Source: an uncultured Lachnospiraceae bacterium (GTDB taxonomy: Bacteria > Bacillota > Clostridia > Lachnospirales > Lachnospiraceae). From it: a stretch of DNA of 6,157 bases. Both the position numbers and the translations under genes were made by a program. A model generated the notes under the pieces. It was not told the origin of the DNA, did not search any database, and worked only from the letters and a program-made list of their open reading frames with translations. Shown piece after piece: positions 1 through 6,157 of the stretch (position 1 is the first letter of the stretch; each line of letters starts with the position of its first letter). The DNA is taken from positions 1 to 6,157 of the forward strand of contig CALZPS010000101.1 of NCBI GenBank assembly GCA_945827765.1, read 5' to 3'.

Positions 1-45
1 GATCTAGTACGGTCTCGTGGGCTCGGAGATGTGTATAAGAGACAG
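1..45 (+). other. Nextera i7 sequencing adapter (synthetic, not genomic)
   Basis: The first 45 bases are library-construction sequence. Positions 1-3 (GAT) are the end of the P7 primer, 4-11 (CTAGTACG) match the i7 index known as N702, 12-26 (GTCTCGTGGGCTCGG) are the Nextera read-2 arm, and 27-45 (AGATGTGTATAAGAGACAG) are the 19-bp Tn5 mosaic end. Genomic sequence starts at 46. The reverse complement of the same 45 bases closes the window. Untrimmed adapter read-through carried into the assembly is the likely origin. Confidence 0.99.
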
Positions 46-1024
46 GGTTGAAGCTCCGATGCCAAAACCGCTGAATAATAATGAGAAGAAACAGGCGGAA
101 GAGAGCAGAAGTCCGTTTTTGTTAAGACCGCAAAAGGCAGATTCTGCAGATTTGCAGGTGCGTGAAGTTCATAATTATCAGGCGAAGGCAGCGGATATGA
201 ACAATGCTCAGGTGAAAACTGAGGATAAATACAATGTCCCGGCGAAGGCAGCGGATGTTTCCGCACAGGATAAAACAAATCCGGCGCAAAAGGATGAGGA
301 ATATTTCCTGCAGAAAATGCGGGAGCGTGTGCTGGCATACCATAATCGTTCTTCATCGGCCAGGACAGAAGTACAAGAAGAGAGCATACCGGAAACGCGC
401 CAACTGAATTTGTTCGAAGACCATCTGCTCAAGAGAGAAAAAAAAGCAGACTATACTCTGGTCGGACAAGTGTTTGACACGTACTGGCTCGTACAGTTTC
501 AGGATCAGCTTTATATTATAGATCAGCATGCGGCACACGAACGGGTTTTGTATGAGAAAACGTTGCGGGAGATGAAAAACCGTGAATATACTTCCCAATA
601 TTTAAGCCCTCCGATTATTCTTACACTCACGATGCAGGAGGAAGAACTGTTAAAGAACCATATGGAACGGTTTTCCGGAATCGGATTTGAGATTGAGCCG
701 TTCGGAGGCGATGAGTATGCGGTGCGGGCTGTACCGGACAATCTGTTTGGCATAGCCAAAAAAGAGTTATTAATTGAAATGCTTGACCAGCTTTCAGATG
801 AACTTTCAACCAATATGACACCGGAGTTGATTGATGAAAAAATCGCCTCGATGTCGTGCAAGGCTGCTGTGAAAGGCAACAATCGTTTGTCTGCGCGGGA
901 AGTGGACGCATTAATCAGCGAACTTCTGACTTTGGAGAATCCATATCACTGCCCACACGGCAGACCGACTATTATTTCCATGTCTAAAAAAGAGCTGGAA
1001 AAGAAATTTAAGAGGATTGTGTAA
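46..1024 (+). CDS. mutL: DNA mismatch repair endonuclease MutL, 3' part (5' end cut by contig end)
   Basis: C-terminal 325 codons of MutL, read from 47 in the frame ending TAA at 1022-1024. MutL links MutS mismatch recognition to strand removal. The N-terminal GHKL ATPase half is absent because the contig starts here. About 47-448 is a polar, Lys/Glu/Ala-rich, probably disordered linker, and about 452-1021 is the dimerisation/endonuclease domain. That domain carries DQHAAHERVLYE from 521, matching the DQHAx2Ex4E metal-binding nuclease motif, SCK at 854-862, CPHGRP at 950-967 and a terminal FKRIV. This marks it as the nicking MutL type of organisms lacking MutH. The linker also holds a 60-bp-period duplication and a QLNLF peptide at 401-415. 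The frame stays open back through the adapter to 17, but those first ten residues (MGSEMCIRDR) are artefact and must be removed. The gene abuts miaA with no gap. Family assignment is very secure. Confidence 0.96.
181..256 (+). repeat. Direct duplication in the mutL linker (16-bp units, 60-bp period)
   Basis: GGCGAAGGCAGCGGAT occurs exactly at 181-196 and again at 241-256, start to start 60 bp. The period is a whole number of codons (20), so the peptide AKAAD is repeated in frame: YQAKAADMNN, then NVPAKAADVSA. Flanking sequence is only loosely similar, and a weaker echo (CCGGCGCAAAAGGAT) may lie near 280-295. An in-frame tandem duplication that has since diverged fits the tolerance of this linker for length change. 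Confidence 0.75.
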
Positions 1025-1984
1025 ATGAAAAAACCATTGGTCATTCTGGCCGGACCGACTGCAGTCGGCAAGACAAAGGCATCCATCGGTCTGGCGAAGG
1101 CAATCGGCGGAGAAATCATCTCTGCCGATTCAATGCAGGTATACCGCTATATGGATATCGGCTCGGCGAAAATCAGCCCTCAGGAAATGCAGGGAGTTCC
1201 ACATTATCTTGTGGATGTACTAGATCCGCGGGATGAATTTCACGTGGTACGTTTTCAGCAGATGGCAAAACAGGCGATGGAAGAAATATATTCTCACGGA
1301 AACATTCCAATCCTGGTGGGCGGTACCGGGTTTTACATTCAGTCTGTACTCTATGACATTGACTTTGCTGCTGACGGGGAAGACAGCGCATACCGAAAAG
1401 AACTGGAGCAGTTGGCGCAGGCAAATGGGGCAGAGTATCTCCATCAGAAATTAAAAGAAGTGGATTTCGAGTACGCAGCGCAGGTACATGCCAACAATGT
1501 CAAGAAGGTAATACGGGCGCTGGAATTTTATCATCAGACCGGAAAGAAACTATCTGCACATAACATCGAACAACGGAGCAAAGAGTCCGGGTACAATTTT
1601 GCATACTTCGTATTAAATGACAGGCGGGCGCACCTTTATCAGCGTATCGATCTACGTGTAGAACAAATGCTGAAAGACGGACTGGTAGAAGAGGTAACCC
1701 GCCTGAAAGGAATGGGCTATACCCGGGATATGGTTTCCATGCAGGGATTGGGCTACAAGGAAATGCTCGATTATCTGGATGGACGTATCTCACTTGAAGA
1801 GGCGGTAGAAATCATTAAGCGAGATACCAGACATTTTGCCAAACGTCAGATTACCTGGTTTAAACGAGAAAAGGATGTGTGCTGGATTGATAAAAGTCAA
1901 TTGGACAATCGGGAAGATTTGGTTTTGGAAACGATGCTTTCCGTATTGAGAGAACGAAGGATTTTTCCATGCACACCGCAGTGA
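1025..1984 (+). CDS. miaA: tRNA dimethylallyltransferase MiaA
   Basis: Complete 319-residue protein, usual length for the family. MiaA transfers a dimethylallyl group from DMAPP to N6 of A37 in tRNAs reading UNN codons, giving i6A, which stabilises codon-anticodon pairing. Visible motifs are the P-loop GPTAVGKT at residues 10-17, ISADSMQVYR at 32-41 with the expected catalytic Asp35, the DIGSAK segment at 44-49, GGTGFYIQ at 99-106, NNVKKVIRALE at 157-167 on the tRNA-binding face, GLGYKE at 241-246, and TRHFAKRQITWF at 268-279 near the C-terminus. The start ATG directly follows the mutL stop (TAAATG), with AGAGG at 1011-1015 lying inside mutL as the ribosome binding site, so translational coupling to mutL is likely. 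No frameshift or missing key residue was seen. Neither hfq nor hflX follows, unlike some Firmicutes. The identification is secure. Confidence 0.97.
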   Translation: MKKPLVILAGPTAVGKTKASIGLAKAIGGEIISADSMQVYRYMDIGSAKISPQEMQGVPHYLVDVLDPRDEFHVVRFQQMAKQAMEEIYSHGNIPILVGGTGFYIQSVLYDIDFAADGEDSAYRKELEQLAQANGAEYLHQKLKEVDFEYAAQVHANNVKKVIRALEFYHQTGKKLSAHNIEQRSKESGYNFAYFVLNDRRAHLYQRIDLRVEQMLKDGLVEEVTRLKGMGYTRDMVSMQGLGYKEMLDYLDGRISLEEAVEIIKRDTRHFAKRQITWFKREKDVCWIDKSQLDNREDLVLETMLSVLRERRIFPCTPQ

Positions 1985-2024
1985 GAGTGCCGAAAGGAAA
2001 TCTTGAAAATAGAAATAAACGGAC

Positions 2025-2030
2025 AGGAGA
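2025..2030 (+). promoter_or_regulatory. Shine-Dalgarno sequence fixing the start at 2038
   Basis: AGGAGA lies in the 53-bp gap after miaA, 7 bases before the ATG at 2038. It decides between this start and an in-frame ATG at 1969 inside miaA that would add 23 low-plausibility residues. No convincing -35/-10 pair was seen in the gap, which supports read-through from miaA. Confidence 0.8.
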
Positions 2031-2037
2031 GAGAAAA

Positions 2038-3342
2038 ATGTCAATCGATTTTGAAGAAATGTATCAAACATTGGGAATTTCCAAAGAAGTATATGAGGCA
2101 GGAAAAAGAGTGGAGACGCTTTTGATGCCGAGATTTCAGGAGTTTGACCGCACAGCCGAATATAACCAATTAAAAGTGCTGCATGCCATGCAGAAGAACC
2201 GGGTCAGTGAAGGATGCTTTCAGCCGTCGAGCGGATACGGTTACAACGATTTGGGACGAGACACACTGGAGCAGGTTTATGCAGATGTATTTCATACGGA
2301 ATCTGCGCTTGTAAGACCGCAGATTACTTGTGGAACCCACGCTCTGGCATTGGCACTGGCAGCCAATCTGCGCCCGGGGGATGAATTGCTTTCTCCGGTC
2401 GGAAAGCCGTATGATACACTCGAGGAGGTTATTGGAATCAGACCTTCCAATGGCTCGTTAGCCGAATATGGAATTACTTACCGTCAGGTGGAACTTCTGG
2501 AGGATGGCTATTTTGACTATCCGGCGATTGAAAAGGCAATCAATGAAAAGACAAAGCTTGTCACTATCCAGCGTTCCAAAGGATATCAGACAAGGCCGAG
2601 TTATTCGGTGGAAAAAATCGGGGAGCTGATTTCCTTTGTCAAAAAAATCAAACCGGATGTTATCTGTATGGTAGATAACTGTTATGGAGAATTTGTAGAA
2701 ACCATTGAGCCGAGTGATGTCGGCGCAGATATGGTGGTGGGCTCCCTGATTAAAAATCCGGGCGGCGGTCTGGCACCTATCGGGGGCTATGTGGCAGGCA
2801 GAGCCGATTTGATTGAAAACTGTGCTTACCGTCTGACTTCTCCGGGACTTGGCAAAGAAGTCGGGGCGACGCTTGGCGTGACACAGTCTTTCTATCAGGG
2901 ATTTTTCCTTGCACCGACAGTCGTCTCCAGTGCTTTAAAGGGAGCAGTTTTTGCAGCCAATCTGTATGAGTGTTTAGGATTTCCGGTGATACCGAATGCT
3001 ACGGAATCGAGACATGATATTATTCAGGCAGTAACGCTTGGCAGCGCCGAGGGAGTGATTGCATTTTGTCAGGGGGTGCAGGCGGCGGCGCCGGTGGACA
3101 GTTATGTCAGCCCGCAGCCGTGGGCGATGCCTGGCTATGACAGTGATGTTATCATGGCAGCGGGTGCGTTCGTACAAGGCTCATCCATCGAGCTGAGCGC
3201 AGACGGACCGGTAAAACCACCTTATGCGGTTTATTTTCAGGGTGGCCTGACATGGCCGAGCGCAAAACTGGGCATTTTGAAATCGTTGCAGTATCTGGTG
3301 GACGCAGGTGTTGTTTCACCAGAGCATTTACAGAAAATATGA
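2038..3342 (+). CDS. Methionine gamma-lyase family protein (PLP-dependent; 'aluminium resistance'/YnbB-like)
   Basis: Complete 434-residue protein of the fold-type I PLP-enzyme group annotated as 'methionine gamma-lyase family' or 'aluminium resistance protein' (relative of B. subtilis YnbB). Members are expected to be cytosolic and to act on sulfur or other amino acids; the true substrate is not established. In the sequence, QPSSGYGYNDLGRDTLE (62-78) is a conserved N-terminal stretch, CGTHALALAL (98-107) is the cofactor-phosphate region, MVDNCYGEF (211-219) contains Asp213, the likely partner of the PLP ring nitrogen, and GSLIKNPGGGLAPIGGY (235-251) contains Lys239, the likely Schiff-base lysine. 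GGLTWPSAKLGI (402-413) is near the C-terminus. The start at 2038 is chosen for AGGAGA at 2025-2030. A perfect dyad covers its last codons and stop. Family call is strong; the lyase activity itself is inference from the family name. Confidence 0.92.
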   Translation: MSIDFEEMYQTLGISKEVYEAGKRVETLLMPRFQEFDRTAEYNQLKVLHAMQKNRVSEGCFQPSSGYGYNDLGRDTLEQVYADVFHTESALVRPQITCGTHALALALAANLRPGDELLSPVGKPYDTLEEVIGIRPSNGSLAEYGITYRQVELLEDGYFDYPAIEKAINEKTKLVTIQRSKGYQTRPSYSVEKIGELISFVKKIKPDVICMVDNCYGEFVETIEPSDVGADMVVGSLIKNPGGGLAPIGGYVAGRADLIENCAYRLTSPGLGKEVGATLGVTQSFYQGFFLAPTVVSSALKGAVFAANLYECLGFPVIPNATESRHDIIQAVTLGSAEGVIAFCQGVQAAAPVDSYVSPQPWAMPGYDSDVIMAAGAFVQGSSIELSADGPVKPPYAVYFQGGLTWPSAKLGILKSLQYLVDAGVVSPEHLQKI

Positions 3343-3351
3343 TATTTTCTG
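3331..3351 (+). promoter_or_regulatory. Perfect dyad over the stop codon, possible RNA hairpin
   Basis: CAGAAAATAT (3331-3340), a single G, then ATATTTTCTG (3342-3351) form a perfect inverted repeat with 10-bp arms, containing the TGA stop at 3340-3342. In RNA this could fold as a 9-bp stem with a three-base loop. No T-tract follows (ACTTAAAAC), so it is not a standard intrinsic terminator. The right-arm TTTTCTG (3345-3351) can instead pair with a second CAGAAAA at 3370-3376 just before the next start codon. A regulatory role is inference; a chance AT-rich palindrome is possible. Confidence 0.45.
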
Positions 3352-3362
3352 ACTTAAAACAT

Positions 3363-3369
3363 GAGGTGA
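3363..3369 (+). promoter_or_regulatory. Shine-Dalgarno sequence for the flavoprotein gene at 3377
   Basis: GAGGTGA ends 7 bases before the ATG at 3377. It sits in the potential loop between TTTTCTG (3345-3351) and CAGAAAA (3370-3376), so its exposure could depend on which of two hairpins forms. The next gene starts 34 bp after the previous stop. Confidence 0.75.
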
Positions 3370-3376
3370 CAGAAAA

Positions 3377-4633
3377 ATGGGATACGTAGTAATTATCGGC
3401 GGCGGAGCATCCGGAATGATGGCAGCAGTCGCTGCCGCCTCTGCCGGGGCAAAGGTGACGATTGTCGAGCATAAAGACCGGGTCGGAAAGAAACTGCTGT
3501 CCACCGGGAACGGAAAATGTAATTTCACAAATGCCAGTCAGTCCGCCGACTGTTACCATTCAGATAATAAAGGATTTGCATGGAAGATTGTCTGCCGTTT
3601 TGACGAAAAAGCAGTGTGTGATTTTTTTCGTGAACTTGGCGTTTATCCGAAAGAACGAAATGGCTGCTATTATCCGCACAGTGCTCAGGCATCCTCCGTC
3701 CTCGACGTACTGAGGATGGAGCTGGAGCGGCTTCATGTCACGATTCTCACAGGACAGGAATGCAGGGGCATTCTTTCCCGAAAAGGGAAATTCCATATCG
3801 AACTGAATGACAGAGAACTGATTTGCGACAAAGTAATCCTTGCTGCGGGTTCCAAAGCCGCCGCCGTGACCGGATCCGACGGCTCCGGCTATATACTTGC
3901 AAAAAAACTGGGGCATCACCTGATTCCGGTATTGCCGGCGCTGGTACAGTTAAAATGTGCCGAGTCTTTTTATAAAAGTATCTCCGGGGTACGGATCAAC
4001 GCAAAGGTATCTCTTTTTACGGAAGAAACACTTCTGGCATCGGATCAGGGAGAAGTCCAGCTCACGGCATATGGTATTTCCGGTATTCCTACATTTCAGG
4101 TGAGCCGATATGCGGCGAAAGCATTGTATGCGGGGAAAAAAGTGACGGCAAGGCTTGATTTTGCTCCGGAGATGTCCTTTGATGAGTTATTGTCATTTTT
4201 TATACAGCGTGCTCAGACACGTCCGCAGAAAAAAGCGGAAGAGTTTCTAACCGGTATGTTTCCCAAAAAACTAAATGATTTATGGATTCGCCTCTGTGAC
4301 ATCGAGCGTAGCAAAGAGGCGGGCAGTCTGACGAAAAGGGAACTGGTCAAACTAACGGCGATGATCAAAGAGTTTTCTACGCATGTCACATCCACGAATT
4401 CGTTTGAACAGGCACAGGTGTGTTGTGGGGGCATCGACACCAGAGAGGTGAATCCGCTCACACTGGAATCCAGGCTGGTTCCAGGAATGTATTTTGCAGG
4501 AGAAATTTTAGATGTTGACGGACCATGTGGTGGTTATAATCTGCAGTGGGCATGGTCGAGTGGTCATGTGGCGGGAAGGGAGGCAGCAAATGCTTCGTAT
4601 CAATCAATTAAAACTAGAACCGGGGCACAGTGA
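3377..4633 (+). CDS. HI0933/BaiN-like flavoprotein (aminoacetone oxidase family FAD-binding enzyme)
   Basis: Complete 418-residue flavoprotein of the HI0933 family, variously annotated as aminoacetone oxidase family, BaiN-like or NAD(P)/FAD-dependent oxidoreductase. The N-terminus is a Rossmann FAD-binding unit: VVIIGGGASGMMAA has the GxGxxG glycines at residues 8-13, and Glu31 ends the second strand (VTIVE), where it would bind the ADP ribose. GKKLLSTGNGKCNFTN (37-52) is the family signature. ILAAGS (154-159) is a second dinucleotide-fold strand. The C-terminal FAD-contacting block FAGEILDVDGPCGGYNLQWA (373-392) ends the conserved region. No signal peptide or membrane segment is seen, so it should be cytosolic. 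BaiN itself was linked to bile-acid reduction in gut clostridia, but family membership does not show that activity here and no bai genes are near. The last 14 codons overlap the next gene. Substrate unknown. Confidence 0.92.
   Translation: MGYVVIIGGGASGMMAAVAAASAGAKVTIVEHKDRVGKKLLSTGNGKCNFTNASQSADCYHSDNKGFAWKIVCRFDEKAVCDFFRELGVYPKERNGCYYPHSAQASSVLDVLRMELERLHVTILTGQECRGILSRKGKFHIELNDRELICDKVILAAGSKAAAVTGSDGSGYILAKKLGHHLIPVLPALVQLKCAESFYKSISGVRINAKVSLFTEETLLASDQGEVQLTAYGISGIPTFQVSRYAAKALYAGKKVTARLDFAPEMSFDELLSFFIQRAQTRPQKKAEEFLTGMFPKKLNDLWIRLCDIERSKEAGSLTKRELVKLTAMIKEFSTHVTSTNSFEQAQVCCGGIDTREVNPLTLESRLVPGMYFAGEILDVDGPCGGYNLQWAWSSGHVAGREAANASYQSIKTRTGAQ
4578..4583 (+). promoter_or_regulatory. 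Shine-Dalgarno sequence inside the upstream gene, fixing the start at 4590
   Basis: GGGAGG lies 6 bases before the ATG at 4590, within the coding sequence of the preceding flavoprotein gene. It is the strongest ribosome binding site in the window and supports a start that overlaps the upstream gene by 44 bp. Confidence 0.8.
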
Positions 4634-6112
4634 GCAGGAATTAAAAGAAAAAATATTGCATGTACTCCGAATAAAACCGGAAGAACTTCTGGAATATCAT
4701 ATTTTTAAGCGTTCCATTGATGCACGTAAAAAGCCGGATGTATATTACTCTTATACGATTGATTTTCACGCAAAAGATGAAAGGCGGATTCTGCAAAAAT
4801 GTAAATCCCGGGTTCAGCCGGTCTCGGTAGTAAAATATCAGGTTCCGGCTCACGGTAAGCTTCCGATGAGTATGCGGCCGGTGATTGTCGGCGCCGGACC
4901 GGCGGGACTGTTTTGTACCTATTTGCTGGCAAGAGAGGGATATCGTCCGATTCTGTTGGAACGCGGGGCTGCTGTGGAAGAGCGTCTGAAAGATGTGGAG
5001 CAATTCTGGCAGACCGGTGTTTTGAATCCTGCGTCTAATGTACAGTTTGGAGAGGGCGGTGCCGGAACGTTTTCCGACGGTAAATTAAACACGACCGTGA
5101 AAGAGCAGTATGGACGAAATCGTTTTGTGCTGGATACATTCGTCCGTTTTGGAGCATCCGAGCAGATTCTTTACGAGCAAAAGCCACATATCGGAACGGA
5201 TATTTTGACAGACGTCGTACGTAATATGCGCAAGGAAATTCTTGCTCTGGGAGGCGAAGTCCGCTTTCATTCTCAGGTCACGGACATGGAAGAAGAGTTG
5301 ACTGAAGCCGGAAAAGTTATCAAAAGTGTCACTGTAAACAAGACAGATAAGTTGTATACACGTATACTTGTTCTGGCGATTGGCCACAGTGCAAGAGATA
5401 CATTTCAAATGTTGTCTGAACACCAGATTCCGATGGAAGCAAAAGCATTTGCCGTTGGAGTGCGTGTGGAGCATCCACAGGAGATGATTCAATATTCACA
5501 ATATGGCGCAGAGGCAGCCGGAAAACTTCCGCCGGCATCCTACAAACTCACGCATAATCTGGAAGACGGCCGTGGAATTTATACTTTCTGTATGTGTCCG
5601 GGCGGTTTTGTAGTCAACGCATCTTCAGAAGAAGGTCGTTTAGCAGTCAACGGGATGAGTTATTCTTCACGAAACGGGGAAAATGCCAACAGCGCCGTCG
5701 TTGTCACGGTCACTCCCAAGGACTACGGGACGGACAATGCTCTTTCCGGAATGGAATTTCAGCGGCGGCTGGAAGAGAAAGCGTACCAGATCGGACAAGG
5801 AAAAATCCCGGTTCAGTGCTTTGCTGATTTTTGTGCTGACCGCTGTACAAAAGAATTGGGAGAGATTACTCCCCAAACCAGAGGAGGATACCAATTCGCC
5901 AATGTGCGTTCCATTTTTCCTGAGGAACTTGCAGGTGCGCTGCAGCAGGGAATTGTGGCGATGGATAAAAAGATACAAGGATTTGCCCGCCCGGATGCGG
6001 TTCTGTCCGGCGTGGAAAGCCGTACCTCATCCCCGGTACGTCTGATACGAAATGATTTCCTGGAGTGTGAATTAAAAGGCGTTTATCCCTGCGGCGAAGG
6101 TGCGGGTTATGC
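4590..6112 (+). CDS. FAD-dependent dehydrogenase, COG2509-like (3' end cut by contig end)
   Basis: Open frame of 507 full codons with no stop before the adapter. It belongs to the uncharacterised NAD(P)/FAD-dependent dehydrogenase family (COG2509-like). Residues 1 to about 95 form an N-terminal domain (MLRINQLKLE, then KRSIDARKKP at 40-49) preceding the FAD fold, as is usual for the family. FAD motifs are VIVGAGPAGL (98-107, GxGxxG) with Glu124 in ILLER closing the second strand. Family blocks follow: NVQFGEGGAGTFSDGKLNT (150-168), VLAIGHSARD (261-270), FCMCPGGFVVNASSE (333-347), GVESRTSSPVR (474-484) and PCGEGAGY (500-507), which normally continues AGG. Roughly 20-35 residues appear missing. 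Cys335... the MCPGG motif at 335-339 contains Cys336, of unknown role. Beyond 6112 the frame reads adapter (CLLYTSPSPRDRTR), which is not protein. No substrate is known; coupling to the preceding flavoprotein gene by a 44-bp overlap suggests co-translation. Confidence 0.92.
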
Positions 6113-6157
6113 CTGTCTCTTATACACATCTCCGAGCCCACGAGACCGTACTAGATC
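6113..6157 (-). other. Nextera i7 sequencing adapter (synthetic, not genomic)
   Basis: The exact reverse complement of positions 1-45: mosaic end CTGTCTCTTATACACATCT at 6113-6131, arm CCGAGCCCACGAGAC at 6132-6146, index CGTACTAG at 6147-6154 and ATC from the P7 primer at 6155-6157. This is the sequence met when a read runs through a short insert into the i7 side. Genomic DNA ends at 6112, inside a gene. Confidence 0.99.

Noticed and set aside
1969..2037. Upstream ATG at 1969 as the start of the PLP-enzyme gene
   Set aside because: It overlaps miaA, has no good ribosome binding site, and would add 23 residues rich in Arg/Lys/Asn with no family resemblance. The ATG at 2038 has AGGAGA at proper distance.
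1985..2037. Promoter in the miaA-to-PLP-enzyme gap (TTGAAA at 2002-2007 as a -35)
   Set aside because: At 16-18 bp spacing the sequence is the purine-rich ribosome binding region, with no TATAAT-like -10.
3331..3360. Intrinsic terminator after the PLP-enzyme gene
   Set aside because: The hairpin is AT-rich, overlaps the stop codon and is followed by ACTTAAAAC instead of a run of T. The next gene starts 34 bp downstream on the same strand.
3377..4633. Assignment as a bile-acid baiN gene
   Set aside because: The family matches, but HI0933-type flavoproteins are widespread and no other bai genes are in the window, so a bile-acid role is not supported.
4641..5538. Minus-strand open frames of 70-135 codons at 4641-5003, 5085-5492 and 5329-5538
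   Set aside because: They lie opposite the continuous, motif-rich dehydrogenase frame starting at 4590. Their translations show no recognisable domain, as expected of antisense shadows.
5594..6045. Plus-strand frames at 5594-5827 and 5683-6045 suggesting a frameshift in the dehydrogenase gene
   Set aside because: The frame from 4590 was read codon by codon to 6112 and stays open with family motifs throughout (MCPGG, ESRTSSPVR, GEGAGY). The other frames are out-of-phase readings.
1..6157. A 6.2-kb transposon with 45-bp terminal inverted repeats containing Tn5-like ends
   Set aside because: The repeats include an Illumina index and primer remnant in addition to the mosaic end, there is no transposase gene, and the content is housekeeping genes cut at both ends. 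It is library adapter.

Overview
The window is an assembled contig, not a naturally bounded locus. Positions 1-45 and 6113-6157 are the same Illumina Nextera transposase/i7 adapter in opposite orientations. Only 46-6112 (6067 bp) is biological DNA. Both outermost genes are cut by the end of the contig, not by a mutation.

The biological part is a compact, single-strand (+) cluster typical of a chromosomal housekeeping region. The order is mutL (3' part) > miaA > a PLP-dependent methionine gamma-lyase-family ('aluminium resistance', YnbB-like) gene > an HI0933/aminoacetone-oxidase-family flavoprotein > a COG2509-like FAD-dependent dehydrogenase (3' end missing). The genes abut (mutL/miaA), lie close (53 and 34 bp gaps) or overlap (44 bp). 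Each complete start has a purine-rich Shine-Dalgarno sequence. There is no internal terminator, RNA gene, mobile element or CRISPR array, so one co-transcribed unit is likely, with its promoter upstream of the window. Gene order, protein style and strong AGGAGG-like ribosome binding sites suggest a Clostridia member of the Firmicutes, probably Lachnospiraceae-like. This placement is by recollection of similar neighbourhoods, not by a search.

Functionally, mutL (mismatch-repair endonuclease) and miaA (tRNA A37 prenylation) both serve information fidelity and are neighbours in many bacteria. The next three genes are cofactor enzymes (one PLP, two FAD) whose families are widespread but have poorly defined physiological substrates. 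Their tight packing, including a 44-bp overlap between the two flavoprotein genes, suggests co-expression; it does not prove a shared pathway.

Points worth a second look are a QLNLF clamp-binding-like peptide in the MutL linker, a 60-bp-period duplication in the same linker, a perfect 10-bp-arm dyad over the stop codon of the PLP-enzyme gene with a competing hairpin around the next ribosome binding site, and adapter-derived peptides at both contig ends that would contaminate protein predictions. I found no convincing evidence of a wholly new biological system.
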